A stretch of DNA of 64,000 nucleotides from Desulfuromonadales bacterium (GCA_030154185.1 JASKKK010000001.1:44306-108305), one strand, 5' to 3'; numbered from the stretch's first letter, positions 28,863 through 38,681 are shown. Numbers and translations are program-made. The notes: generated by a model from the letters alone, not told the origin.

Positions 28863-29708
28863 TCAGTCTTTGGGCTTTTTGCGCCCGGATAAAATCAGGT
28901 AGAGTGCGAAGCCTCCAGCCACCAGAATAACGGCAACGGCGCTTATACGCAACAGGTTGAAAACGTAGCCGCGGCTGCCCGGATCATAGCTGAAGCAGAA
29001 CTGCACCACTTTGCGGATGGTTCCGCCGAGACGCCCCTCGGCCGCTTCGGTCAAGGCCAGGGTGATGTCAAGGGGCAGCAGGCGGGTACCATGCAGGTAG
29101 CGCACGATGCGGCCTTCGGGGGTTACGACAAAAACCGCCACCGGGTGCAGAAAGTATTCCTCCCGACGGGCGAACCGGTATCCTGCGGCATCCAAAAGCC
29201 GGTGGATGTTTTTCTCGTCCCCGGTCAAAAACCGCCAAGCCTCCTCGGGGAACGGGGCGTTCATGGCGGTGCGGTAAGTCTGTCGCGCTTTGCGGGCGTC
29301 AGCGGGACCTTCCAGTTCGTCGAAACTGATCGACAGCACGCGGTAGTCTTTATCCGGTTTCAGACGCACCTCGGGCAACACCTGGGCCAGGCTTCCCTGC
29401 AGAAAACTGCAGACGTTGGGGCAACTGAAATAAATCGGCACGATCAGGGTCGGCACGGTGATCAATTCGGATAATTTTACCGGCTGCCCCCGTTCGTCCA
29501 GAAACGTCGCGTCAAGAGGGATGAAATCCCCGATTTTTTCATCAATGCCGACTTCAGGATTCATCGTCATCGGAGCACGATGATGAAGATGCTCCCGGCC
29601 CGTTTCTGAGTTTTCCGGCGAAGCGACGCCCGGAGAGTAGTAGGCTATCAAAAAAAAGCTTATCAGAAATACGGTGCGATGGAGAAAGCGTATGCGGGGT
29701 TTTCTCAT
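28863..29708 (-). CDS. SCO1/SenC copper chaperone for the oxidase
   Basis: A 281-residue periplasmic thioredoxin-fold protein. It has an N-terminal signal/anchor (residues 11-30), copper motif CPNVC (CX3C) near residue 103, the partner His in FLHPVAVFVV and a C-terminal membrane helix (about 252-274). It delivers copper to the CuA site of subunit II. It is the first gene of the oxidase operon, 7 bases before coxA. Confidence 0.9.
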   Translation of the reverse strand: MRKPRIRFLHRTVFLISFFLIAYYSPGVASPENSETGREHLHHRAPMTMNPEVGIDEKIGDFIPLDATFLDERGQPVKLSELITVPTLIVPIYFSCPNVCSFLQGSLAQVLPEVRLKPDKDYRVLSISFDELEGPADARKARQTYRTAMNAPFPEEAWRFLTGDEKNIHRLLDAAGYRFARREEYFLHPVAVFVVTPEGRIVRYLHGTRLLPLDITLALTEAAEGRLGGTIRKVVQFCFSYDPGSRGYVFNLLRISAVAVILVAGGFALYLILSGRKKPKD

Positions 29709-29863
29709 GAAATGCCTTCATGCCGAGCTATTTTCGGCGCTTCGATGTCCATGCAAGACAAAAACGGCGATTGGTTTAGAATAATTAATATTATACGAAT
29801 GCCGCAAAGGAATGCAACGCTTTGTATATCGCTTTATTGCGTTGCCTCGGGGGTTCTGCTAGC

Positions 29864-30088
29864 ATGTTTCGCATGAATGAAAACGATATGAACCGCCTGG
29901 CGGAATTGGAAGAACGCGTTGTCGAACTGGAGATACGTTTTACGCATCAGGCCCGCCAACTCGAAGAGTTGAACGAGGTGCTGACCGAAAGTGCCGGTAT
30001 GATTTCCGTATTGCGCAAAGAGAACAGAGCTTTTCGCCAGATGTTGAAAGGGCTTGCGCCCGAAATGCTCGAGTCGCCCGATGAATAA
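29864..30088 (+). CDS. slyX: SlyX-like coiled-coil protein
   Basis: A 74-residue protein of the SlyX family: one long heptad-rich helix (LAELEERVVELEIRF, then QLEELNEVLTE) and a Pro-containing tail. The function is unknown. The start may be the ATG at 29864 or at 29873. It overlaps the rhodanese gene by eight bases. Confidence 0.72.
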   Translation: MFRMNENDMNRLAELEERVVELEIRFTHQARQLEELNEVLTESAGMISVLRKENRAFRQMLKGLAPEMLESPDE

Positions 30089-30593
30089 GCCGTTTTTGCG
30101 GAAACAGCTGATCACATTGTTGCGAGATGCCGCATTGATCGTCGCGCTGGCCATGCTGGTCGGCATGGCCGTCAACATCCGGCTGCTGTGGAATATCTGG
30201 TCCGGGCAGATCCCGGGGTCCGCTGTTCTGAATGAGCCTGGATCCGAGAACGAGCCGCTGCCCATGCCGATATCCCTGGCGGAACTGAGCGATCTGTCCG
30301 CCGATGAGGTGCTGTTGCTTGACGCCCGCCATGTCGACCTCTATCTGCAGGGGCACCTGCCTGCAGCCCGAAGTCTGCCCTGGGGCGAAATCGAAAGCCG
30401 TCTCGATGATTTCCGGCGGGAGGTCCCTCTGCATAACACCCTGGTTGTTTACTGCAGCGGTTACGGATGTGAGGATTCTTTTCTGCTGGCCCAGCGTCTG
30501 ATGGCGGCCGGCTATGAAGACGTGCGGGTATTCGAAGGCGGCATGCCGGAATGGCGGGATGCTGGCTTGCCGGTGGAAAAGGGGCAGCCATGA
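30081..30593 (+). CDS. Membrane-anchored rhodanese
   Basis: A 170-residue protein. One N-terminal membrane helix (about residues 13-37) precedes a rhodanese domain (about 60-165) with LLDARHVDLYLQGHLPAA and the active cysteine in VVYCSGYGC. The domain probably faces the periplasm and handles sulfur or thiols. It overlaps the MauE gene by four bases, a pairing I know from Geobacter-like genomes. Confidence 0.86.
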   Translation: MNKPFLRKQLITLLRDAALIVALAMLVGMAVNIRLLWNIWSGQIPGSAVLNEPGSENEPLPMPISLAELSDLSADEVLLLDARHVDLYLQGHLPAARSLPWGEIESRLDDFRREVPLHNTLVVYCSGYGCEDSFLLAQRLMAAGYEDVRVFEGGMPEWRDAGLPVEKGQP

Positions 30594-31012
30594 ACAAATT
30601 CAAGTCGATCTTTTACCACCTTTGCCGCCTGCTGCTCGGCGGAGTGTTTCTGTATGCCGGGGTGGTCAAGGTCATGGACCCCGTCGGATTTGCCGGAGAA
30701 ATCGCCAATTACCAGATTTTGCCGTATCGGCTTAATTTCCTGGTAGCAGCCACCCTGCCTTTTGTCGAGATGCTGGCCGGATCGTTGCTGATGCTCAACT
30801 ACAAGGTGCGCCCCGCCAGCCTCGTTATCGGCGGGCTGAACCTGGTGTTCATCGTGGCCCTGTCTTCGTTGCTGATACGCGGTCTCGATATCGATTGCGG
30901 CTGCTTCCGTCCCGGAGCCCATTCCTCCGCTACGACCGCCCTGTGGCGTGATGTCGGGTTCATGGTCCTAGCCGTTGTAACCTTTGTCGGCAACAAACGA
31001 CGCGGCACCTGA
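30590..31012 (+). CDS. MauE/DoxX-family membrane protein
   Basis: A 140-residue, four-helix membrane protein. GGVFLYAGVVKVMDP near residue 16 and DIDCGCFRPG near residue 103 match the MauE/DoxX family, whose cysteine pair is linked with disulfide chemistry. It is coupled to the upstream rhodanese and ends three bases before the radical SAM gene. Confidence 0.85.
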   Translation: MNKFKSIFYHLCRLLLGGVFLYAGVVKVMDPVGFAGEIANYQILPYRLNFLVAATLPFVEMLAGSLLMLNYKVRPASLVIGGLNLVFIVALSSLLIRGLDIDCGCFRPGAHSSATTALWRDVGFMVLAVVTFVGNKRRGT

Positions 31013-31015
31013 GCC

Positions 31016-32608
31016 ATGACCGCGCTGTTGCTCCACCCGCCGGCGGCCAAAGCCGGCGAACCTCCCTTGGGACCGGCGGTATTGCAGTCCCATCTCAAGG
31101 CCCGTCGATTCGAGGTCGCCGTTTTCGATGCCAATCGCGACGCCTACCGCTATCTGCTGAGGTCCGATATCTTGGCCGCCGCGGTCGATGGCGACCTGTC
31201 CGCCCGTCTGAGTCGTGCTTTGCGGCATGTCGATGCGTCCTTGTCGCTGCTTTGTTCCCCTGCCGGTGTCGCCAATCCCGCACGGTATGCTACCGCGGTC
31301 CGATTCCTCAACGATGCTTTGAGCCTGCATGGCGGAGGTTCGGGAACCGAACGTCTCACTCTGGGCGATTATCGCCATGGGCAACTGTCCGAGTTCTCGC
31401 TTGCAGATCTGGAAGGGCTGGCTGCCGGGCATAAGCGGACCCTGTTCCACGATTATTATCGCAACGAGCTGTTGCCGGCCCTGGAGAAATACCGACCGCA
31501 TCTGCTGGCCTTATCCGTCAATTATCGCCATCAGGTGTTGCCGTCGTTTGAACTGGCCGGCCTGCTGCGCCGCCGGTTTCCCAGTGCGACCCTGGTGGCA
31601 GGGGGCGGCATGATCGGCAGTTGGAAGGACGCTCTGCAAGGGGGATTGCGGCTGCCGGTGTTCGATCACCTGGTGGCCGGTCCCGGTGAACGGCCGCTGT
31701 GCGATCTGCTCGAGAGGAGCCCGGTTTCCGATTACCTGATGTCGGATGCTTCATCCGTGGCCTTGAGCCCGGATTTTGAAGGCCTCGATCCCTCAGGCTA
31801 CCTCTCCCCCTATCCGGTTTTGCCGGTCAGTGCCTCGCGTGGTTGCTACTGGGCACGCTGCCTTTTCTGCCCCGAAGCCGCCAGCCCGACTCACCCTTAC
31901 AAGGCGTTTACCGGGCATACGTTGCCCCGGTTGTTGCTGGATCTTGCCGATCGGTGGGAGGTGCGGCATTTCCACCTGACGGATAATGCCGTTCCTCCGG
32001 CCGCCCTGCGAGCCATGGCCGACCAGGCGGAAGCACTCCGGCACCTTTGCTGGTACGGATTCGTGCGTTTCGAACCGTCGCTGTTGCAGGGCGACCTCAT
32101 CGAACGCCTGGCACGGGGCGGCTGCCGGCTTTTGCAGTTGGGGTTGGAAAGCGGTAGCCAAGCGGTGCTCGACCGGCTTGCCAAGGGGACGCGTCTCGAC
32201 GTGGCCGCCGAGGTGCTGCAGCGGCTCAAACGGGCGGGTATCGCTACCTATGTCTACGTGCTTCTCGGTACTCCCGGTGAAACTCCGGAAGAGGCGCATC
32301 AGACCAAAGCGTTCCTCGAAAAGCACGCCACATGCATCGATTATCTCAACTTGGCCATTATGAACATGCCGAGGCATTCGGCTCTGGTCGCCACGGATGC
32401 AACAGATGCAACGGATATGGTTTCGCCCCTGGATCTCTATCTGCCTATGGATGAAGATGCCACGGAACGGCGGGCCGCCCGGCGGTTTCTGCAGCGGGAA
32501 CTGCTTGCTTCCCCGGCCATCAGGACCATCGTCAACCGCACGCCGCCGCTGTTTACCTCCAATCACGCGTTTTTTTTCGGCCGGGTGCCGCAATTGAAGA
32601 AGTTGTAA
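31016..32608 (+). CDS. Radical SAM protein, B12-binding type
   Basis: A 530-residue protein. Residues 1-230 form a cobalamin-binding-like Rossmann region (HPPAAKAGEPPLGPAVL at the start, VAGGGMIGSWK and VAGPGERPLCDLL later) without the classic DXHXXG. A radical SAM domain (about 265-480) follows. The cluster motif is CYWARCLFC, spaced CX4CX2C rather than the usual CX3CX2C. The substrate is unknown. It is the last gene of the slyX-rhodanese-mauE operon. Confidence 0.78.
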   Translation: MTALLLHPPAAKAGEPPLGPAVLQSHLKARRFEVAVFDANRDAYRYLLRSDILAAAVDGDLSARLSRALRHVDASLSLLCSPAGVANPARYATAVRFLNDALSLHGGGSGTERLTLGDYRHGQLSEFSLADLEGLAAGHKRTLFHDYYRNELLPALEKYRPHLLALSVNYRHQVLPSFELAGLLRRRFPSATLVAGGGMIGSWKDALQGGLRLPVFDHLVAGPGERPLCDLLERSPVSDYLMSDASSVALSPDFEGLDPSGYLSPYPVLPVSASRGCYWARCLFCPEAASPTHPYKAFTGHTLPRLLLDLADRWEVRHFHLTDNAVPPAALRAMADQAEALRHLCWYGFVRFEPSLLQGDLIERLARGGCRLLQLGLESGSQAVLDRLAKGTRLDVAAEVLQRLKRAGIATYVYVLLGTPGETPEEAHQTKAFLEKHATCIDYLNLAIMNMPRHSALVATDATDATDMVSPLDLYLPMDEDATERRAARRFLQRELLASPAIRTIVNRTPPLFTSNHAFFFGRVPQLKKL

Positions 32609-32742
32609 GTATCAAGTTGTAAGCTGTAGATTTAGTCCGAATACTTACAGCTCAGGACGAACCGCTTGCAACTTCGGTTTCCGACCATGGACAGAACCGC
32701 TGCCCCGTGGTAAGTCTGCGCCGGTGAAGGGACATTTTTTGT

Positions 32743-33786
32743 ATGAGCAACTGGCAAAAACAATGGATCGACAGTGTGACCGCGCCTGTCGTTCTGGCGG
32801 AGCGTTTCGGTGTGGATACGCGTGCGCTGGACGATGTGGTGCAACGCTACCCCATGCGCATAACCCCCTATTATCTCGATCTGATCGAGCAGCCAGGTGA
32901 CGCCATCTGGAGGCAGTGCGTGCCCGATGCGCGTGAATTGCTCCCCTGTGCGGAGGATTGCGATCCCCTCCATGAAGAGCGCCTGTCTCCGGTGCCATTG
33001 CTGGTGCACCGTTATCCGGACCGGGTGCTGCTGCTGGCCAGCGGCCAGTGCGCGGTTTATTGTCGCTTCTGTACCCGTAAGCGCAAAGTCGGTTGCCCCA
33101 TTATGGGGGTTACGGATGAAGCTCTCGAGGCGGCCCTCGACTATATCGCCCGCACCGTTCAGATCCGGGATGTCATCTTGTCCGGCGGCGATCCGCTGTT
33201 GCTGGAGGACGATCGGCTCGAAAAGTTGCTGCACCGGTTGCGTGCCGTGCCGCATGTGGAGATGATTCGAATCGGCAGCCGAGTACCCGTTACCCTCCCG
33301 GAGCGCATAACCGAAGGGTTATGTTCCATGTTGCGCCGCTATCATCCGCTCTATTTCAATACCCATTTCAACCATCCCAGCGAGTTGACCCCGCAGGCCA
33401 TGGAAGCCTGCCGAAGGCTGGCCGATGCCGGCCTGCCCCTGGGCAACCAGACGGTGTTGCTGCGCGGCGTCAACGATTCCCCCGCCATCATGCAGCGATT
33501 GGTCAGAGGGCTGCTGAAGATACGGGTGCGCCCATACTACTTGCATCACATGGACCTAGCGGCCGGCACGGGACATTTTCGCACCCGCATCGAAACCGGA
33601 CTCGATATCGTGGCCGCCCTGCGCGGACCGGTCTCCGGCCTTGCCGTTCCCCACTACGTTATCGATTCCCCCGGCGGCAAGGGAAAGATTCCTTTGCTGC
33701 CCGAGTACCTGGTTCGGCTGGGCGACACGGCCCTGCTGCGTACCCCGAGCGGCGAGACCATAACCTTTCCCAATAGTGAAATGTGA
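32743..33786 (+). CDS. epmB: KamA/EpmB-family lysine 2,3-aminomutase
   Basis: A 347-residue radical SAM enzyme with CAVYCRFCTRKR (CX3CX2C) near residue 105, an SGGDPLLL motif and a PLP-binding region DSPGGKGKIPLL near residue 310. The length fits EpmB, which makes (R)-beta-lysine for elongation factor P, rather than the longer catabolic KamA. epmA and efp lie 7.5 kb away and support the assignment. The gap of 134 bases before it holds no gene. Confidence 0.82.
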   Translation: MSNWQKQWIDSVTAPVVLAERFGVDTRALDDVVQRYPMRITPYYLDLIEQPGDAIWRQCVPDARELLPCAEDCDPLHEERLSPVPLLVHRYPDRVLLLASGQCAVYCRFCTRKRKVGCPIMGVTDEALEAALDYIARTVQIRDVILSGGDPLLLEDDRLEKLLHRLRAVPHVEMIRIGSRVPVTLPERITEGLCSMLRRYHPLYFNTHFNHPSELTPQAMEACRRLADAGLPLGNQTVLLRGVNDSPAIMQRLVRGLLKIRVRPYYLHHMDLAAGTGHFRTRIETGLDIVAALRGPVSGLAVPHYVIDSPGGKGKIPLLPEYLVRLGDTALLRTPSGETITFPNSEM

Positions 33787-33966
33787 AGAGATGTTTTCCG
33801 CTTTTTAATGACCTCTTACCATGAAGGTCATGAAGAAGGGCGTAAAAAATCCCGGGTTCGTTAAAATCACGGAACTTTTGCGTCTCCTGCGTGCTTTTTG
33901 TGATGATGAGGGTTGAAAAAACAGATTTTCGACACGTGCTCCATCGATGCAGTGTAACGCTCGGGT

Positions 33967-34866
33967 CTAGAAATCGACCTTGATCCCTGAACGTTCCTCG
34001 GCCAGATGCCAGAAGGCCCGTACCACCGGACGTTGCAGGTTGCGGCGGGTGGAACAGAGGCCGACCACGTACGGGGCCAGTTGCGGTGCTGCTTCGAGAA
34101 TGCGAATTTCGTCGCGGAACGGGCTGCGTGCCAGCACCAGCTCCGGGACGACGCCTATGCCGCAGCCGAGGCGTACCATGGCGATGATGGCCTCGTTGCC
34201 GGAGACTTCCGAGGTAATGTTGGGAGTGATGTGCCGCGTTTTGAGCCATTGGTCGAGACGCCGCCGCGACAGCCCCTTTTGCGGCAGGACCAGGGGCGTA
34301 TGGCGCAGATCGATTTCCCCGTCCCGCATCGGCAGCGGGTCGGCGTTTTGCTGTTTGGGGGCGATGAAAAGCAGCGGCGTGTTGACGATGGGCAAAAATT
34401 CGAGCGGCGCCTGCTGGCGATCCGGCAGGGCCGCCACGGCCAGATCGATCTCGCCGCTTTGCACCTGGGCCACGGCTCGCTCGGCGGCGCCGGTGCTCAG
34501 TTCCAGCTGTACCTGGCGGTGGGCGCTGCGAAAGGCCTCGAGCAGGCGCGGCAGCAGGCTGTAAACGGCAGTGACCGAGGCGTAGATGGACAAGGTGCCG
34601 CTGATCGTCTCCCTCTCCTTGATGGCGCCGCGAAACGCCTGCCATTCCTGCACGGCGTGGCGCGCGTAGATGCGGAACTTTTCGCCGGCCGGGGACAGGG
34701 CGACACGTCGGTTGTCCCGCAGGAACAGGGGCTGCTCGACTTCTTCTTCGAGACGCTGGATGGTGCGTGTCAGGGCCGAAGGGCTCAGGTTGCAGGCCTG
34801 GCTGGCGCGGCCGAAATGCAGCAGCTCGGCCGTGGTCAGGAAGATTTTCAGTTCACGTATGTCCAT
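33967..34866 (-). CDS. ilvY: LysR-type regulator IlvY
   Basis: A 299-residue LysR-family activator of ilvC. The N-terminal winged helix reads MDIRELKIFLTTAELLHFG with LSPSALTRTIQRLE as recognition helix; a periplasmic-binding-like effector domain follows. It is divergent from ilvC, exactly as in enterobacteria, where acetohydroxy acids are the inducers. I chose the ATG at 34866 (GGAG site upstream) over an in-frame ATG at 34893. A 180-base stretch between it and epmB shows no gene. Confidence 0.9.
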   Translation of the reverse strand: MDIRELKIFLTTAELLHFGRASQACNLSPSALTRTIQRLEEEVEQPLFLRDNRRVALSPAGEKFRIYARHAVQEWQAFRGAIKERETISGTLSIYASVTAVYSLLPRLLEAFRSAHRQVQLELSTGAAERAVAQVQSGEIDLAVAALPDRQQAPLEFLPIVNTPLLFIAPKQQNADPLPMRDGEIDLRHTPLVLPQKGLSRRRLDQWLKTRHITPNITSEVSGNEAIIAMVRLGCGIGVVPELVLARSPFRDEIRILEAAPQLAPYVVGLCSTRRNLQRPVVRAFWHLAEERSGIKVDF

Positions 34867-34878
34867 CTCGTCTCCTTG

Positions 34879-34893
34879 TTGCGTGATGTGCAA
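34879..34893. promoter_or_regulatory. Putative IlvY operator
   Basis: TTGC-N7-GCAA (34879-34893) is a LysR-type inverted repeat (T-N11-A form) between the divergent ilvY and ilvC genes. Its place just above the ilvY start suits autoregulation. A related ACGCAAT half lies near 34919-34925. Confidence 0.45.
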
Positions 34894-35000
34894 TACAATA
34901 TTCTCAACAAATCAATTTACGCAATAGGAAAAATCGGTTATTTTGCCGTAAACTCTGACTATTCTAACCCGGGTCGAGCGCCCGCATAAGGAGAGTATCG

Positions 35001-36473
35001 ATGGGACAGAATTATTTCAATTCGCTGCCGCTGCGTCGGCAACTGCAGGAACTCGGCACCTGCCGCTTTATGGAAGCCTCTGAATTCGCCAACGGTTGCG
35101 AATACGTCAAAGGCAAGAAGATCGTCATTGTCGGTTGCGGCGCCCAGGGGCTCAACCAGGGGCTGAATATGCGCGACAGCGGTCTCGATGTTTCCTACGC
35201 TTTGCGTAAAGGCGCCATCGAGGAGAAGCGCCAATCCTATCTGAACGCCACCGAAAACGGTTTCGCTGTCGGCAGCTACGAAGAGATGTTGCCTACCGCC
35301 GACATCGTGATGAATCTGACTCCGGACAAGCAGCACAGCAACGTGGTCAGCACCGTCGTGCCGCTGATGAAGCAGGGTGCCGTATTCAGCTATGCCCATG
35401 GTTTCAATATCGTCGAGGAAGGGACTCAGGTCCGCAACGACCTGACCGTCGTCATGGTCGCTCCCAAATGCCCCGGGACCGAGGTGCGCGAAGAGTACAA
35501 GCGCGGTTTTGGTGTGCCGACCCTGATCGCCGTGCACGGTGAAAACGATCCCAACGGCGACGGCCTCGAGATCGCCAAGGCCCTCTGCTCCGCCCAGGGC
35601 GGCGACCGCGCCGGGGTTCTCGAATCGTCCTTCGTCGCCGAGGTCAAATCCGACCTTATGGGCGAGCAGACCATCCTCTGCGGCATGCTGCAGGCCGGAA
35701 GCCTGCTGTGCTTCGACAAAATGGTCGCCGAAGGCATCGAGGCTCCCTACGCCGCCAAGCTCATCCAGTTCGGCTGGGAAACCGTCACCGAAGCCCTCAA
35801 GCACGGCGGCATCACCAATATGATGGATCGCCTTTCCAATCCGGCCAAGCTGGTGGCATTTGAATTGGCCGCCGAACTCAAAGATATCATGCGTCCCCTG
35901 TTCGAGAAACACATGGACGACATCCTGTCCGGCGCGTTTTCCAGCACTATGATGGAGGATTGGGCCAACGACGACGTCAAGCTGCTGACCTGGCGCGAAG
36001 AGACCGGTAAAACCGCTTTCGAACAGACCGAAGGCGCCGGCGAAATTTCCGAGCAGGATTATTTCGACAAGGCGATCCTGATGGTGGCCATGGTCAAGGC
36101 CGGCGTCGAACTGGCTTTTGAAGTCATGGTGTCCGCCGGCATCGAGCCCGAGTCGGCTTACTATGAGTCGCTGCACGAAACGCCGCTCATCGCCAATACC
36201 ATCGCCCGCAAGAAACTTTACGAGATGAACCGCGTCATCTCCGATACCGCCGAATACGGCTGCTACCTTTTCTCCCATGCCTGCGTGCCCCTGCTCCAGG
36301 ATTTCATGGCCAAGGTCGGCACCGACGTTATCGGCAAGGGCCTGTCCGTCAAAGACAACAGCGTCGATAACAGCACGCTGGTGGCTGTCAACGCCGAGAT
36401 CCGCCGTCACCTCATCGAAGAGGTCGGCGAGGAGCTGCGTGCCGCCATGCAGGGCATGAAAGCCATCGTCTGA
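35001..36473 (+). CDS. ilvC: Ketol-acid reductoisomerase, long (class II) form
   Basis: A 490-residue enzyme of branched-chain amino acid synthesis that isomerises and reduces acetohydroxy acids with NADPH. The nucleotide-binding motif [17 protein letters not shown] is near residue 50. The length and the duplicated C-terminal knotted domain match the E. coli long form, whereas most bacteria carry the 330-residue class I. The paired ilvY and the gamma-proteobacterial arrangement suggest transfer; that is inference. AAGGAGAG precedes the ATG. Confidence 0.95.
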   Translation: MGQNYFNSLPLRRQLQELGTCRFMEASEFANGCEYVKGKKIVIVGCGAQGLNQGLNMRDSGLDVSYALRKGAIEEKRQSYLNATENGFAVGSYEEMLPTADIVMNLTPDKQHSNVVSTVVPLMKQGAVFSYAHGFNIVEEGTQVRNDLTVVMVAPKCPGTEVREEYKRGFGVPTLIAVHGENDPNGDGLEIAKALCSAQGGDRAGVLESSFVAEVKSDLMGEQTILCGMLQAGSLLCFDKMVAEGIEAPYAAKLIQFGWETVTEALKHGGITNMMDRLSNPAKLVAFELAAELKDIMRPLFEKHMDDILSGAFSSTMMEDWANDDVKLLTWREETGKTAFEQTEGAGEISEQDYFDKAILMVAMVKAGVELAFEVMVSAGIEPESAYYESLHETPLIANTIARKKLYEMNRVISDTAEYGCYLFSHACVPLLQDFMAKVGTDVIGKGLSVKDNSVDNSTLVAVNAEIRRHLIEEVGEELRAAMQGMKAIV

Positions 36474-36501
36474 TCGACACAGACAGGTAGCGATTTGAGT
36501 G

Positions 36502-36532
36502 AGGGGCAGGCCGCAGATGCGGTCTGCCCCTT
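36502..36532 (+). terminator. Terminator of ilvC
   Basis: AGGGGCAG-GCCGC pairs with GCGGT-CTGCCCCT around an AGAT loop, followed by TGTCTTT. It lies 29 bases after the ilvC stop. Confidence 0.8.
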
Positions 36533-36660
36533 GTCTTTATGCCGATGCGGCGTCCTGTGGTTACGGAAAAGACCACCATATATGCAGCAGGCGAAGGGCA
36601 TGCGTAGCGAATCGGCATGTAGGAGAAGCGCGAGACTGCAAGAAAGAGATTTCCGACACC

Positions 36661-37041
36661 TCACTCCCTATCGTTTTTCTCTGCAATACGGTTTTCCAGG
36701 ATCTCTTTGAGCGCCACGGCATTATTATAGGTCTTTTCGCGTGAGGCGTAGACCAGTGTCAGTCGCCCTTTTTGGGCCCGGCTTTTGAGTGTCTCCAGGG
36801 CCTTCCGTCCCTCAAAACTATCGTTCAGTTCGGCGCGATAGCGTCGCTTGAAATCCGACCACTTCCTGGGATCGTGATCGAACCAGCGGCGCAGTGCGGA
36901 TGAGGGCGCTATTTCTTTCAGCCATGCATCCAGTTTGAGGGATTCCTTGCTGACGCCCCTGGGCCAGAGTCGGTCGACCAGTACCCGGAATCCGTCTTTG
37001 CCTCCAGGTTTTTCGTAGGCTCTGCGCAGCCAGATCTGCAT
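36661..37041 (-). CDS. DUF488 family protein
   Basis: A 126-residue protein with the DUF488 signature: LVDRLWPRGVSKE near residue 21, WLKEIAPSSALRRWFDHDP and LTLVYASREKTYNNAVAL near the C-terminus. The biochemical role is unknown. It is a single gene. Confidence 0.88.
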   Translation of the reverse strand: MQIWLRRAYEKPGGKDGFRVLVDRLWPRGVSKESLKLDAWLKEIAPSSALRRWFDHDPRKWSDFKRRYRAELNDSFEGRKALETLKSRAQKGRLTLVYASREKTYNNAVALKEILENRIAEKNDRE

Positions 37042-37115
37042 GGTCGCTCCTTGGGTGGGGCGAGTTTATCTAGAAAAGATCCTCGCTGACATTAAGCCGC
37101 AGGTCGCTTTCCTTG

Positions 37116-37244
37116 TTAATAGAAAAGACCGGTGAGGCCGACGAGGATAAGGTAGATCGCTACGATATAGTTGAGAAATTTCGGGACCACAAGAATAAGG
37201 ATACCGGCGACCAGGGCGATTAAGGGCTGCAGCTCCATATGCAT
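37116..37244 (-). CDS. Small DUF3096-like membrane protein
   Basis: A 42-residue protein starting MHMELQPLIALVAGILIL with VVPKFLNYIVAIYLILVG after it: two hydrophobic helices split by a Pro-Lys turn, as in the DUF3096 family. A strong GGAGG site lies five bases before the ATG. The function is unknown; relatives are often co-located with stress or membrane genes. Confidence 0.82.
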   Translation of the reverse strand: MHMELQPLIALVAGILILVVPKFLNYIVAIYLILVGLTGLFY

Positions 37245-37373
37245 TGCTTACCTCCTCACATAACGGACAGGTAGTCGACGTCTTCCTTTCCCTACTTATA
37301 ACCGGTATATCTGCGAGAGCAAGTTTCGTCGAACCGTTTGCATCGTCGTGCCTCTCCGGGCTAATATGCGGGC

Positions 37374-38165
37374 ATGCAAAAAGCCTGTGCCTCTGAATCC
37401 TATGTCTCTTACGAGGAGACCATCCCCGTTTTGCTGCAGGCCATCGGTGCCCCCGAAATCCTGGCCCGCCAGTCCTGCATTCTCATCAAGCCCAATCTGG
37501 TGAACGCGTCGCCGCCGCCCGTGACGTTGCCGGTTGCCGCCTGCGAGGCATTGGTGGCGGCCTGCCGCCGCTGGAGCCGGGCGCGCGTCATCGTCGCCGA
37601 AGGCAGCGGCGACCGCCATCTTAGCACCGGCGAAATATTCCATATTCTCGGTTACGACCGACTCGTCAGCCGCTATGGTGTCGAACTGGTGGATCTCAAC
37701 GAAGCGGAACTGGTCGAATTGCGTCACCCGCAGGGCAAGGTCTTTCCTTCCTTCATGATGCCGCGCCTGGTGATGGACAGTTTCGTCATCTCCGCTGCGG
37801 TTCTCAAGGCCCATTCTCTGGCCGATGTGACTCTCAGCATGAAAAACATGATCGGCGTCGCCCCGCCGGCCTATTACCAGCGCGGCGGCCACTGGAAGAA
37901 ATCGGCCTTCCATGCCCGGATGCACGACTCGATATTCGAGTTGAACCGCTACCGAAAGCCGGATCTGGCATTTATCGATGCCAGCATCGGTCTTGCCGAA
38001 TATCACCTCGGCGGTCCGACCTGCGAGCCGCCCGTCAACGGACTGCTGGCCGGCTTCGATCCGGTGGCGGTCGATGCGGCCGGAGCGCGGTTGCTCGGTT
38101 TCCCCTGGCAGCGGGTCGAGCATATACGCCTGGCGGACGGCGTACTCGGCTGTGCCGATAAATAG
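37374..38165 (+). CDS. DUF362 domain protein
   Basis: A 263-residue protein of the DUF362 family. It has CILIKPNLVNASPPP near residue 35, a VIVAEGSGDRHLS motif, VLKAHSLADVTLSMKNMIG and GFDPVAVDAAGARLLGFP near the C-terminus. No ferredoxin domain is attached. The reaction is unknown. Confidence 0.87.
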   Translation: MQKACASESYVSYEETIPVLLQAIGAPEILARQSCILIKPNLVNASPPPVTLPVAACEALVAACRRWSRARVIVAEGSGDRHLSTGEIFHILGYDRLVSRYGVELVDLNEAELVELRHPQGKVFPSFMMPRLVMDSFVISAAVLKAHSLADVTLSMKNMIGVAPPAYYQRGGHWKKSAFHARMHDSIFELNRYRKPDLAFIDASIGLAEYHLGGPTCEPPVNGLLAGFDPVAVDAAGARLLGFPWQRVEHIRLADGVLGCADK

Positions 38166-38210
38166 AGCATCGCACCTGAGAAAGGTTTGCACGTCGGCCT
38201 TCTTCAGCGC

Positions 38211-38681
38211 CTACCTTCTTTGCATCTTCCTGTGCTCGTAACGTTCAATAGCCTCGGCCCGACGACGTTTTTCTTCATCCGTTTCACAGATCAGTTCAGG
38301 CACGCCTATGGGGCAGCCTTTGTCATCGAGGGCAACGAAGGTCAGATAGGCCGATGCCGTATGCCGTACCTCGCCGGTCATGACATCTTCCGCTTCCACC
38401 CGGACGCCGATCTCCATGGATGTCTTTCCGACACGGTTGATGCTGGCCTTGAGGATGATGAGGTTGCCGACATACACCGGGTAATGAAAATCGAGCCTGT
38501 CGATGGATGCGGTGACGATGTTGCGTCCGGTATGGCGCATGGCCACAACCCCGGCGGCATTGTCGATGAGTTTCATGATGGTACCGCCATGGATGTTGCC
38601 GGCCGGATTGGCATCGCCCGGCATGGCTACCTGGGCAAGCTCGACCTTTGTTTGGGAAACCGTTTTGGCTTGGTTGGGCAT
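38211..38681 (-). CDS. Acyl-CoA thioesterase (hotdog fold, YciA-like)
   Basis: A 156-residue hotdog-fold thioesterase. The active-site segment is NPAGNIHGGTIMKLIDNAAG (Asn/His and Asp), followed by ASIDRLDFHYPVYVGN. It would hydrolyse acyl-CoA esters; the chain-length preference is unknown. The 350 bases upstream (38682-39034) hold no supported gene. Confidence 0.9.
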   Translation of the reverse strand: MPNQAKTVSQTKVELAQVAMPGDANPAGNIHGGTIMKLIDNAAGVVAMRHTGRNIVTASIDRLDFHYPVYVGNLIILKASINRVGKTSMEIGVRVEAEDVMTGEVRHTASAYLTFVALDDKGCPIGVPELICETDEEKRRRAEAIERYEHRKMQRR

